DNA from: Axinella damicornis
Lineage: Eukaryota; Porifera; Demospongiae; Axinellida; Axinellidae
Assembly: GCA_963931865.1 (NCBI GenBank)
Contig: OZ007508.1
Span: 9,112,781-9,176,780 of the forward strand
Reading direction: 5' to 3'
DNA: 64,000 nucleotides
Shown: piece after piece, positions 12,272 through 23,563 of the stretch
Numbering within the stretch: the first letter of the stretch is position 1
Layout: the number at the start of each line of letters is the position of its first letter
Program-made: the position numbers and the translations under genes
The notes under the pieces: generated by a model
The model's database searches: none
Told to the model about the DNA's origin: nothing
What the model saw: only the letters and a program-made list of their open reading frames with translations

Positions 12272-13340
12272 TAGTCAGTAGGATTCTGGTGGCCATTTGG
12301 GTCAGACATGTCAAGTGTCAGTTTACAACCAAAGTAACTGTTGACTGCTAATGATATTCACAACCTATACAATGAGCAGAAGAGGCAATCTGTATGTGGT
12401 TTGAAATGAACTGATGCCTGAGAGTGTGCAGTTTACATATCATGTTAGAAATTCATCCATTAATGGACTTAGCTACCACCTAATTGCATACCACATGCAA
12501 GATTGTGGTTTTCTAACATGTTGACCCATTGGCACATGTACTTCAGTGATTTCTGCAGTTAGTTTAGTTTAACTCGTTCCGGGAAGTATGCGTATGTAGC
12601 TAGCTGTTGACAGATCTCAGGTCACTGCTGCATTGCCCCCACTTCCACCTTGAGGAAGACCTACCCAGGTTGAAACATTGTGTGACTAAAATTATTGCAT
12701 CTTGGTCACGAACTTCTGACTACTCCTACCTGCACTATTGACCAGGTAGTCAAGCTCAGCAAGCCATGAGTCGTCGTTTGGCACCCTCCCCTAAACTTAA
12801 GTCGATATAATAATGTTCCACTGTGTCCGTTCCCAGGCTCCTACCCAGCTGTGTTGCTATAGTTGGAGGGCAGAGCCTGAGAACAATCTCAGCTATTTGA
12901 CCGATGTAAGGAGGCATACAGGACCAATTTAAGCAAGGTAACTAAGTAACTAACCAAAAGTTAAAATAGCTAGGTCACAATCCAGAGCATATACTGCACA
13001 AGTGGGTGTGGTTTATACACTAGATTGCTCTGCATGCCAAGGCAAAACAGTACAAAAAAATTGGTTGTGAGCAATGGCAGGTGCAATTCTACTGTTGAGC
13101 AAGTCAAGGATCCAACTTAGTAGTACCAGTGACAAGATTACTAATAGGTTGCTCCTCCCTTGATATAAGCCTGCACCTGAAGATATCTTACTGCAGCGTC
13201 TTCTTCCAGCTCTGTTCTGAAAGGTGGTTGGCTTAAAGGGGTGCTCCTCTTCAGGTCCTTCACCATGTGCTGGAACTTCTCTTGGGTCATGTAAGGGTGG
13301 GAGTGGAGGGGGAAGAGAGTAGAAGAAGAAGGGCGGTTAC
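12272..13340. other. No recognisable feature
   Basis: Unassigned DNA. A short inverted pair (CCCAGGCTCC near 12834, GAGCCTGAGAAC near 12872) may be a relic of the dispersed MITE family. Confidence 0.4.
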
Positions 13341-13357
13341 AGTTTCTCAAACATAAT

Positions 13358-13380
13358 TACACACACACACACACATAATT

Positions 13381-13415
<35 letters not shown>

Positions 13416-13424
13416 CACACACAC
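13358..13424. repeat. (CA)n microsatellite
   Basis: Interrupted ACAC runs with a few TAATT and AAAC breaks. Confidence 0.95.
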
Positions 13425-15556
13425 AATGAGATGCCTCCAGTCAAAATGTGAGAGGAGCTCACATTTAAAATGATCAATAACTCGGAGATCGATCAGTGAG
13501 TCAGCTTGGTATGGAAGATGCTGCCACTAATGTCCGGTAACGTAATTAAACAGTTGGAACACCAACTAAACACCAAAACAACGGACTGAAGACAACTATA
13601 GCTCACTCAAAACTCACAGCGACAAAACTGATTTCTCAGATACAAAGGAGGTATGGTACATTACCCCTCCGAACCCCTCCTATTTAATTAAGAGCCTTAG
13701 AAAAGATTGATCAAGCAGTTAAGGACAATGCGGATCAAAACTCTTGATCCTGATTGCAATTGTTGACGCTTCTACTGGCAACAAGACTACAACACAACTA
13801 TGTATATGATCATGAAATCTACAATTTGAAACCAACTCGGATCAGAGAATGTAGTGGTAAATTATCCATGCACTCTTCACATACCTACAACACCAGTTCT
13901 CCCTCTCCTCCCTGCACATGCACACCACTCACTCTCACTTTAGTTCTTTATCCAACAAGGCCATCTCCACACTGAGCATCATCCTCAGTATTCTCCTTGT
14001 AATGAGAAAGTAATGGAGCAGCACTGTATATATTTCAGACACAACTCAAAATCTAGCTATAGTACGTCTTCACAATGCTGACTAGCTAGCTTCACAGCTG
14101 GCTAGCATGGTAATTATCTCTGCAGGGTTTCTTTGTCGGAATTCGCTAAGCAAGTAAGCAGTTGGCATCTTCCTCCCTCCTTTATGCCTTCTACCTTACT
14201 CTTTCTCCCCATTTTCTCTCTTCAGTCACAGATGGAGTCACATCAACGACAGTGATGTTGGCCTCGTTCCCTGACGCCAAGCATTTACAAACTCATTCCC
14301 AAGCGGCATGGGGTTTGGGGCTTGCCAAAGAAAAACATTCGGAGTCCACTACAAGGGTATCAACAGATAGCAGAGGGCCTACCGGAGGAGGCCAGCGACA
14401 CCAGTGACCGAAGAAAACGACAGAGACAGCAACACGCTCATCACTGTCCACAGTTTACGTGTGCGCAGGGTGTTTCCCGCCAAAAGTTTGGACCAACGCC
14501 AACCAATCAGATTATAGCGTTACTGGGGCACACGACCGGGACTCTCTCTCATCTGTTATGGGAGTAGCTAACGTTGCACAATATCATTGGACTCCTTCAG
14601 TGGAAGTTTTCTTGCATTCCATCAGCACAGTTTCAGCGTAACAGACCTCCAATTGCAACTTCAATGATTGTCTGAGCTTGCATTAATTTTAGTACAGCAA
14701 CAATGATAATTATGTATCTAGCTATACGTATTAGGTAAGTGGTAGCCAAAATTATTCTCACAGGCATGCATGTAGCTACCCCAGTCTCTACTTTTCAGCA
14801 TCCACTACATGCGGTAAACAGGTTCAGAGTACTCTATGATTGTATTCCCATAGAGCTGCATGGTATGTTATTTTGTCAACAGCAGAATCTACTTGATCAT
14901 TATTATACCTGGCTATAGTGTGCAGTATAATCCATAACTGTGTTTGTGGAGACTTTGTTTGGAGATTCATTATACAGTGTAATCTTACCTTGACAGGAAT
15001 AAGGTGATCTGCTAAACTCAAAACCCATGGCACATAATGACTTTTGTCCTGCTCTGCATGTTTATTGACAATGGGGTCAGATGCATGGGTGTGGATTTCA
15101 CACTGGACAACTTAATACCCAGTCTACGTATGGACGTCATTAAGAATATGGCTTTCACAAAAAACAAAACACATGTACATCAACCTGATAACACTGACCC
15201 CCATTTCTGAAAACGTACTTAATTCGGAATCAAACAATCTGTGATTCAAGGTCATCTTAAACACAGGTGAAAGCTTTCGAGACCTGCAGTATGCATCATG
15301 CTCTAATGCACTTCGTAAAATGAGCATGCATACAATTCAAAGCTCAAATTGAAAGAAAACACCAATCCCATGACAGAATGAAAGATGCTATTGCAGGCAG
15401 ACAAACATGTTCTTAGTAGTTTACCCATGCAATAAGCTAAGTAATTTGAATTATTATACAATAATAATCAAATCCAGGCACACTGACTGAAACATATAAG
15501 TGCACACATTGCAGAAAACTTTTATTGTTTCAAAAGATGATCCAGTTCCACACCTT
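13425..15556. other. No supported gene
   Basis: Short frames only (for example 14162-14641), without recognisable domains or consistent splice sites. I see no RNA gene or transposon terminus here. Confidence 0.4.
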
Positions 15557-18500
15557 TCAGATTGTCACACTCTCTGCACTTGAAGCAAATGCTGTAAGAG
15601 AATCTTTTGCTCAACCATTGAGCCCCTTCATATAAAGAGAAAAAACAAGTATTACAACTTGAGACTAATTGTACTGCTAGGATTTGAACCCAAGACCATC
15701 TGAATACTAGTCAGATGCTCTTACCACTAAGCTACCACTAACGTGTCTCAATCAATTTCAGGTAACGTGTTTGCTTTTGAATGTTGGAAAGAGCTACCTT
15801 TGTCTGTACTTGGTGTGGGTGTTAGGACTGTGACCTTTGACCCTCCCCTCCAACTCAGGTAAGTACCAACGGAGTTTTAAGTGGCAGTTGACACATTTGC
15901 TAATACGATAAAATTAAGGTTGAAATATACTTTGTTTGGATTCCTTACCTTGTGGATTCTTGATGATTTCTGAACTTTCATAGAACTGCTTTCTGTAATC
16001 CTATAAGGAAATGATATTGGTCTTGTAAGTAGTACAAGACTGTGAAATTATAGACTCCAAAGCACCTTGCAATGAGTTTACCATTCAAGAACATTACTAG
16101 GAATACGTATTCGCATCATGCCTCACTGAGCACAGTGTGAAAGAGTGGGCCGGAATTGGCAAGCATGCGTATTTGTCACCATGCTTGGTCTGCAGCAGTT
16201 CGAGATTTTCCGAAGGAGCTGGGTCGGCGGCAACTCGGCATGTGCAGCAAGGTTAAGGTCTTTAGATAAATTTGCGAATGCTTCAATTAGTTGGCGAAAA
16301 TCTTTCAACATGAATTATTGTCACACGAATGATTTTCAACACAAAAATTTTCTTATATAATATATAAGAAAATTTTTGTGTTGAAAATCATTCGTAATAA
16401 TTATGGTAATAATTATTATGCATAAGATAAGGATGTCTTCAATCAAGCACATGTTTGTACTGGAGTAATTTCAACAATAGGATCACCCACTTTAGCAATC
16501 CTCCCCCATTTCAGGGATGCACTGTTCATGAAGCAGTTCTTATTGGCAATGGTACTTCAACACTGAATGAGACTATAGATTTAGTGTAGAATCGCATGGA
16601 ATTACTTCTAGCCCTTATAATAATTATTATGGTAAATTAAGTGTTCATACTCCTGTGCTGAACACTACATTTCGACCTCTAGTACAATAGTGGTAACAAC
16701 CGAATCTTGAGAGATAGCTGCTTCTCTGTAATGTACTATAATCATTTTCTTACTCTGAGCAAACTAATTATCATAGTCTAGACACTGTGTAAGTTGAGAG
16801 GGGCATCCTTACCGTGGCCAGGAGAGAGTTGTGTTCCACCCTAGCTACAATCCAGGCTCTGTTGATGGCCAGAGATCTCTGGGCATCCAGCTGTACATTG
16901 GTTTAGGTGTCACTCATCTGGGCAACGAGCAGGTTCAGCAGCACCACAATGACAAGGAAGAGGAATGTCAGGTAGAAAATCATACCAAGCCACCTGGGAA
17001 GGGCGTGGCGGTGGTCAGTTTATAACACCGGTGAAAACACAGATAGTCATTTTGGCAGTGGCATAGCCAAACCTGGACCCACCAGTCAGTATGATTGTCA
17101 CATAAATTTTTTTCATATGTACGTACATACACTGCACATGTGCAATTTACTCTAGTCTAGTGTGCCATGTGTACGAAATGGCGAAGTCTCAAAGGCAATG
17201 TAGTCTACTGGAGAGGATTGAAGAAGACATTGCTACCAGCTTACATTTCCTTTCCACGTCGAGATGGAGACATTCACGGATTGCATGGAAACCAGAAACG
17301 CAGTGAAGGTGCGATGAGAGCCCATCTACATACGTAGGTTACTTAAAAATGTCTGTGAATTTTTTGCCGTGTTTCGTGCAGATTAGATCGGTGCTATGCG
17401 CCTCTATTCACTGCCTTCGACAGTGGCAGTACTCAGGCCCTGGCATCACAGAAATCCAAGCTACGCCACTGCATATTGGACAGGGATGACCTACAGTCCC
17501 AGGTGTATCTACAGGTGCAGAGGTTGGCATAAACAGGTGAGGTTAAGGTGTTGCTACGTACTCTTGACTGGGTTGTCGTAAATTCGAAACACTACGCCGA
17601 GCTACATGTATTTGCATGTACCTTGATACAAAATGCGTCTTTGCATACGGTTAGGCAAAAATATATTCCAGTGTATGCAATGCTTCAGTGTTTTTTGATG
17701 GCTCAGGGTTTTCTTCTTGCCATTGTTCTTTTTCAGAGTTCATTATCGGTATTGGGTAATGTTCAACACTTTGTATTGAAATGCAGCTATATGTACATGG
17801 TATGGTAGAACTTGAGGTATAGTCAGAAGAGCTCCAAGCCTTCAAACAGTATTAGCAAATGTGTCAACTGCCACTTAAAACTCCGTTGGTACTTACCTGA
17901 AGCCCCAAGGCCCAAAGTACTGGTCCACAATGCTTCCCCCCTCAACCATCACCCTCAGTCCCGTAAAGAGGACATTGTAGAATTCCCTGCAGGTAAACAA
18001 CAGTGAAACTGCTACATGACGTACCTGTATAAGTACAATCTGTGTTTCGAATGGAAAAATATCCAAACTTAATTGTATTCAATGTCCCAGTTTCTGAAGT
18101 TGTCATGTTGCTTTCATTTCCAAACGAACCATTTGCAGAGAATGGCATACGAAGTTGCGTATCAGTGGATCTCACCTCACCGCGAAGTGTGAAATAGAAA
18201 GAGATAAAAAATACCAAGAAGATTGTCCCAAACTGGATCATGTCCTGTAGCATGACTTGGTAGAGGATCTGTACGTATGCACCAGTGGACCTGAGAGGAT
18301 GAGAGTGTTCACTGGATCAAGAAGTGCAATGAATGTATGGAGATGAGGACTGGACAAATGATACTGCCACATTTTCATTTAGTCATAAAAACTACCTGAA
18401 TACGGCAGCATATTTGAATGCCCTCAAGCCATTAAAGAGACAGCTGAAGGCAGCAAAGATCCACTGAACGTCTGAGCCAACTGCTCGAAAAGGGATGATG

Positions 18501-21500
18501 AGGAAGGTGAATATCACTGCAGAGGAGTCCAGGTAGTTGTAGTAGTCCAGGAAGTAGTGGAGTCTGTGACTGAAGAATAGGAAATATTTAATGTTGTAAG
18601 TATTCAACTATCCACACAGCTTGCTAATAAATGAGGTTTAATGGTGATTAAAGCAAGCTAACAGGGGTGAGTTCACCTGGTGAATTAACTAGCTAGCATA
18701 TGTGCCCTTCTGCCTGAGTTGGCCAGTTGTCTGTGAAGTGGGTCAGTGGATAACTTTCCTGTTGATGGGAGACATGGCTGTTTGCAGCATGATGGTTTGG
18801 GTGGGGAAGGCACTTTGTGAGAGGACATGAAACATCACACAGTCACTGGAAGGTTGACAGAAAACTTGGAGTATTTACTACTTCACAAGCAGTTGGCTTT
18901 CTCAGGCAGAAGGGTGCCCAATTAGCCGACCAGGCTGGGAGCTCTAGCCAAGTGGAAGAGTGTGTTACCAACTCCTCCTTCCCCTCTCTCAGCTGCCATG
19001 CATGATCCTCTCAGCGGCCATGCATGATCCTCACAGCTGTTAATCGTTGTGCAACCCCATTCAAGGAAATATCCTCCCCAAAGAACTATAAAGTCACATT
19101 CGGAGTTGATTTAACTCAGTGATGCCATAGTAGCCTCTCAGCAACAAGGCTGCCCCCTCGCAGATGCCTCTGAAGATGTCCAGTGGCTGGTCATACAAAC
19201 GCGGGTCTTGCTTCCTTGCCGCAAATACCAATGCAGATGTCAGTGCTGCCATGACACAGAGGAAGTAGAAATAAGTAAGTCTGTAGGAAGAAGGAAAGCA
19301 GGTGAATTATTCCTATGCCAATCAATGTATGCATGTGTAATCCGGCCTGTATTGCATTGGGCTATCACACAGCAAAAAAATATCTGTAAATGCGGGACAA
19401 GACGGACAAGTCATGCATCGTCATTGACAAAGTGGCTACTGTTAGATTGCCTGTTCGAGTCTGTTGTGGGAACACTTCACTTTAGAACTATTTGCTACGT
19501 ACACCACACATACGGGCACTCCTCTAAGCAGCGGAAGTGCCCAAAAAGTCAAATGCGAAACCTGATCCCACCATGGGCTCGAACGGGCAAGCGGACGGTG
19601 TTGTCATAGAGACACTCTGATAGTTACGGTGCCCACCCAGTCCAGTATCTACAGGTAGCTTTTCCTGTGTCACATGAAGTACAAGACGGAAGGGTCTTGA
19701 CATCCTTACAAGATTGCCCATCTGGCGAAGAGTTTCCACTTCTTCTTAACGGCAGACGAACAACATCATGGTAGATAACCTCCTACAATCATGAGAGAGT
19801 GATCAGATAGTCATACATGTAGATGAAGCATACACTGAAAGCTGAAGTATTGGAAGTTGGTACGGTTTGCTAAACTATTTCCAAAAAATTGTCTGGCTTC
19901 AGTCTGGCTTCAGTCAGTAAGGAACCCCACAGGTGCACTATACACTGTAATCAGGGTGCTCGCTTGCATGCTCCAGAATAGCACCCTGGGGTGCTACACT
20001 GGTGTTTCCATGGTAACCTAATTGCATTACCAATTGGTGTGAACAAAATAACTAAGTAGTGGCACACAAATAACTGTGAGCAAGGAGGCGGAAAATCGGC
20101 GAGAACGGTGTAGCACGGAGCTGGGATGACAGTTGGAGATTGTGCTAGGTGAAACGTTGTCCATGGGATTGCCATATATTGTGTGGAGAAGTAGTCTCAT
20201 TCCCAGACCTTTCATCCAGCAGCCAACATAAAGCAGCAGCTGACGGAGCAGTTCGCACACTACCAGAGTGCGGCGGGTGGAGCTTGGACCACGGAGATCC
20301 ATGCTGAGATAGCCAAGCTATCTCTCCCAGTAAGAACGCTTGAAATTGCTTTGTTTTTGTTCTGCCTTCAGCTCTGAGTATCCCAGACTCCTTAAATTGC
20401 TCCATATACCCAAGTGCGTCTTCAATTTCGTCTTGTTCACCGTTCAGTAGCTTGCTCAACAACACCATAATGGCTCTCATCTATATTCAATTTTGTCTCA
20501 TGCAAAACTGCAGAGCTATGACATAATCACTGGCAGGAGTGCAAGCTGATTGGTCAGTTTGAATCCAATTCGTGCAGGTTCTGCTAGACCTCCCTCTCTT
20601 CTGTTTTCTTGCCTTCATTTTTGGGTGGAGAGAGGGAGGGTCTAGCAGCTAATTATATAAACCGGAGATACACACCCAGGGTAAGTATTGTATGACTAGA
20701 AGAATGCATGACATTGTGGGGCGAGCCTGAGTACAGAACATTGAGCATTTGCATGCACATGACTGTCATCAGCAACTGTATATATCTCAGCAACTGGACT
20801 GGTCTTAATATGATATGTAGTGCAATGAGCGGTGTGCTGGGTTTTCACTCAGCAGGTCACATATTGCATCGATATAATGGAAAGCTGAAGGCTATGGATA
20901 GGGATCAAGAAACCTCTTTTCACTGCCTCATAGGCAATCAGCAGTGAAAATTCCCTAAAGTGATCTTGGGACATGCTTAATTACATGTGTATGTGTCCAC
21001 GTGCAATGACTGAAAACTACAGTGGATTGCAGTTCTGTTCGAATATTCCGTGACCATACTGGGCATGAGACTCGCAAGAACTTCCCGTGGTTGGAGCTTC
21101 ACAGAAATGAAACAGTCCGGAATACGCTGAAGTCTGGAAGCTATACACACACTTTGCGTGAGTGTTACATTTGCAGAACACCGTTTCATGAATATCCATC
21201 AAATTAGTCTCGGCCCCAGACCCAAACCAACCCCAGCGCGGATCGCTTCCTGTATCACGCGATGCGATCCGTGCTGGGGTGGTTTGGGTCTGGGACCGAG
21301 ACTACCATCAAATATGCATTCCCACGGCGATTTTGAATGGTTAGCTTTTAAATACCTGTATGCGTTAGGGAAGGGTAGTACGGCGATTTGGTGAAGTCGG
21401 CAGTGGGCTTGCGTGTTAATGCGGACATCGGTTGTTCGAATCCAGAAAGTGAAACTCTTTTTTTTTATCTTCCATTTTTGTTTTTCTAACTCATTAATTA

Positions 21501-21788
21501 TTCATAAGTGCATATCCCGCGTGCAAAGAGTTATGTACCTGTAAACATATTCACCACTGATCATCATGTCATATATAGCATTATGGGAGTTTCACACGAC
21601 ATGCAGTGTCCTCATACTTTGTTGTTGCTCTTGGCAATCTTCTGCAGACACGACTTGGTATTTGCGGCGAAATTCGGATCAACTGGGGAGCGTCCATCCT
21701 CATCACCATCCAGAATTGAGTAGTATATAATGTAGCTGTTCTGTTCACCAGGGATGGGCATTGTGTCCAGAACTGCCAGAACTGTGTC
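15557..21788 (-). CDS. TRP-family cation channel, multi-exon, probably disrupted
   Basis: Transmembrane ion-channel gene. Exons, 5' to 3' on the minus strand: 21788-21618 (57 codons, acidic N-terminal linker), 19782-19710 (pre-S1, contains KKKWKLFARWAIL), 19280-19116 (S1), 18569-18396 (S2-S3, with a hydrophobic run and NGLRAFKYAAVF), 18290-18025 (S5, QFGTIFLVFFISFYF, plus an N-glycosylation-rich turret), 17986-17897 (pore, EFYNVLFTGLRVMVEGG), 16993-16813 (S6, FLFLVIVVLLNLLVAQM, then a TRP-box-like helix), 16000-15949, and perhaps 15591-15557. The architecture fits a TRP-superfamily cation channel; I cannot assign a subfamily, and N-terminal ankyrin repeats were not identified. Oddities: TAA at 16903-16905 where Tyr would follow SDT; the phases of 18025 and 17986 differ by one base; exon 19782 needs an internal acceptor or a frameshift. 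Either decayed, or an assembly with indel errors. Confidence 0.75.
15664..15742 (-). tRNA. tRNA-like sequence, Thr(AGT)-type, degenerate
   Basis: The minus strand reads TAGCTTAGTGGTAAGAGC (D arm, A box), a perfect 5-bp anticodon stem TCTGA/TCAGA with a 7-base loop whose middle is AGT, and a T arm with GGGTTCAAATCC (B box). The acceptor stem pairs poorly. It is therefore a tRNA pseudogene or SINE head rather than a functional gene. It lies inside the last intron or flank of the channel gene. Confidence 0.5.
15764..15857 (+). CDS. Possible plus-strand exon beside a 52-bp inverted repeat
   Basis: Bounded by TTTCAG and a GTAAGT donor, one frame is open throughout (NVFAFECWKELPLSVLG...). Its donor and following 46 bases are an exact inverted copy of the donor and intron start of the TRP pore exon (17849-17900). 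No homologue is recognised; it may be a rearrangement product. Confidence 0.25.
16323..16398. repeat. AT-rich perfect palindrome
   Basis: Arms of about 35 bases beginning ACGAATGATTTTCAACAC are exact reverse complements with almost no spacer, forming a cruciform-capable hairpin. It lies in the intron between the S6 exon and the next coding exon of the channel gene. Confidence 0.9.
17056..17471. mobile_element. hAT-like MITE with 8-bp target duplication
   Basis: Ends are CAGTGGCATAGC at the left and GCTACGCCACTG at the right. The flanking octamers CATTTTGG and CATATTGG differ at one base, as for an aged 8-bp hAT target duplication. It lies in the intron between the pore and S6 exons. A diverged relative of its interior is found at about 51170-51490. 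Confidence 0.7.
20345..20480 (-). CDS. Short ATG-initiated ORF inside a channel-gene intron
   Basis: Starts MRAIMVLLSKLLNGEQDE and continues with charged, helix-prone residues for about 50 codons. After that the frame enters a MITE-like repeat (GSPWSKLHPPH...), so only the first part could be coding. No family recognised. It may be an exon of a separate gene or a fragment of a mobile element. Confidence 0.25.
20576..20652. repeat. Short hairpin repeat
   Basis: GCTAGACCTCCCTCTCT and AGAGAGGGAGGGTCTAGC form an inverted pair around a 30-base loop, like a tiny MITE. Confidence 0.7.
21205..21304. mobile_element. 100-bp hairpin MITE (TAGTCTCGG...CCGAGACTA)
   Basis: Nearly perfect foldback: TAGTCTCGGCCCCAGACCC pairs with GGGTCTGGGACCGAGACTA, and the inner CCCCAGC/GCTGGGG pair continues the stem. 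Same terminal style as the CCCAGG family at 9139 and elsewhere. Confidence 0.8.
21390..21450 (+). repeat. tRNA-like (SINE-head-like) segment
   Basis: Contains TTGGTGAAGTCGGCAGTGGG (weak A box) and GTTGTTCGAATCC (B box) at polymerase III promoter spacing. No convincing clover-leaf. Possibly a SINE head. Confidence 0.3.
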
Positions 21789-21869
21789 CTGTTACACAGA
21801 GAATAGCAGATTTACTACGCAGTACATGAATGTAGAACGTTCTTAAATATAAGTCTTTCAGGAATCAAC

Positions 21870-22070
21870 TACAATCTGTATGTTGGCTGTATTTCTTTCT
21901 GTACAGTTTGTTTCACTGCCAGAAGTGGAGGTAGTACAAACTGTGAGAGAGAGAAGACAGTTGGAATCGGCTGAGTCCTCGCAAAGGAACGGAGAGTGAC
22001 AGAGATCTTTTGGGATCGGGAGTCCATCGGCGGGCTTGAAGAATCGCACAAGGACCGTGAGCACAGCACA
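21870..22070 (-). CDS. Possible upstream coding exon, Cys-rich
   Basis: Minus-strand open frame with VLVRFFKPADGLPIPKDLC followed by a Ser/Thr/Cys-rich stretch, about 68 codons to a stop. It lies just 5' of the first channel exon on the same strand. It resembles folded protein more than random sequence, but I could not connect its splice phase. Confidence 0.25.
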
Positions 22071-22359
22071 GGTGAATTCAGTACTAGTTTACACGTGGCT
22101 GACCGTAAATATTATTCATTGCTGTTAATATCCGTTGTAATACATTTTGTGCGTTAAAGTTTTGTGGTTGACAGCAAATACGAAAATATTTAACAACAAA
22201 AATTTCCCGATCTACGGTAGTTTGTTGACAAAAGACAAATTAAAGGGCTGTATCCTGCTTTTACTGTACTCCATACATGTGACTGGAATTACAGTACTAT
22301 AGTAATTTTGTGTTGACCTGGTACTATAACTCCCCTGTTGCATAATGCTATCAATTAGG

Positions 22360-22600
22360 GTTCCACGATACTGGTATCGGTATTGGTCCCAATGCCAGTG
22401 GTGAATATCGGGTATCGGCTATTGGAATTGCGTGGTACTGATGACCATATGCCTTTATTCTGACTGTTGCTCGAACAATCAATGATATGGTAAGTTTTCG
22501 GAGCATTCTGTGTGAATGCTGATGAGGCTTGTTTCAAAATGTATCGGAATCGGATCACCATATTGGAATCAGAAGTACTGGGTATCAGTGGGGTACTACT
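22360..22600. mobile_element. MITE with GGTATCGGTAT ends (copy 1)
   Basis: Begins TAGGGTTCCACGATACTGG and ends ATCAGTGGGGTACTA, an imperfect inverted pair. The interior shares TGAATGCTGATGA and ATCGG repeats with a second copy at 63312-63622. hAT-like by terminal form, with no clear target duplication. Confidence 0.5.
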
Positions 22601-22641
22601 ATCAATGCCATAGACATCTACACACCACACCACTCACCAAC

Positions 22642-22723
22642 CTTCATATCTTTTTTCTCAAGAAGATTATGCAGGCTTAGGCTACACGGCAAACTCCTGC
22701 TTCCCATAAACAGGTGGCGAACT
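22642..22723 (-). CDS. Possible small coding exon
   Basis: Between a CTGCAG acceptor and a GTTGGT donor the frame reads VRHLFMGSRSLPCSLSLHNLL... then EKKDMK. It may be an N-terminal exon of the downstream channel gene. Function unknown. Confidence 0.25.
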
Positions 22724-23095
22724 CTGCAGCAAAAGAAAATTATACTGGTCGGAGTAGACACACTTCATGCAGCATTGGTGGAGCCCTTGACTGATAAAAC
22801 CAGTTAATGAGAGTCTATAGTAACGCATCCAGTTTAATGTATCTGGGATCAAGACAGCAGTATAACTGAAAGAATGAAGGCAATGAGAAACACAACTGGT
22901 TGTACACAAAGGGTAATAACGGAAACACATCAAACCTCAAACAGTATGCAGGCAGTGTTCTTGTTAAAGCGCAGAACCATGGCGCCCTGCCGCGCTTAGT
23001 ACCCCTGTGCGTCCGTCCATTATTCATGCGCACGCCATGTGCATATGAATATCCGAACAGGTATTTACTCAAGGCACCTCGTGTTCACGATCGAG

Positions 23096-23344
23096 ATGGC
23101 TAAGCAAAGGCATCGCTCGGAGTCGTCGAGCTCTGATGGCTTTGTAACACGAAGCAAGCACAAGATTGGGTATAACGCATCTTGGAAGACGGATTATCGG
23201 TGGTACATTCCAGTGTATGACAGTTCTGCTTCTACCGTTGTCGGTCTGTTGTACTCCGTTTGCAAGCAACACGGCATAAAGCAGAGAAACAGTGCAGGGA
23301 CATGGTCAGATAAACTGTGCACTTTGTTCCCCCGCCCTATGTAA
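23096..23344 (+). pseudogene. N-terminal fragment of a hAT/KIAA1586-like transposase protein
   Basis: Open frame MAKQRHRSESSSSDGF..., then YNASWKTDYRWYIPVYD and a Cys pair in LLYSVCKQHG followed by GTWS. This order (conserved Trp patches, CxxH/CxxC finger, TW) is what I recall at the start of hAT-derived KIAA1586-like proteins. The frame ends at 23344 and open sequence resumes in another frame to 23486, so the copy appears truncated by a frameshift. Assignment is from memory and moderate. Confidence 0.4.
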
Positions 23345-23563
23345 AAATCCTGCTGAGAACACTGATGCAGGTCATAGAAAAAGCCTGCTAGAAAATGGAG
23401 ATAAAGAATCTAGGGCCACATCAACAGTTGAGGGATCTGATACTGTACCAAATCATGTGGCATGCTCCTTTCCCCCGCCAACATAGTTCACCAGCTAGAA
23501 TCAGACCCTAATAATTATACCATGGAAAAGTTTTTGAATTTTAATCTTTTGCATGGCCAGTAG

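Noticed and set aside
15664..15742. Functional tRNA-Thr gene
   Set aside because: Anticodon and T arms are good, but the acceptor stem has several mismatches. Kept only as tRNA-like.
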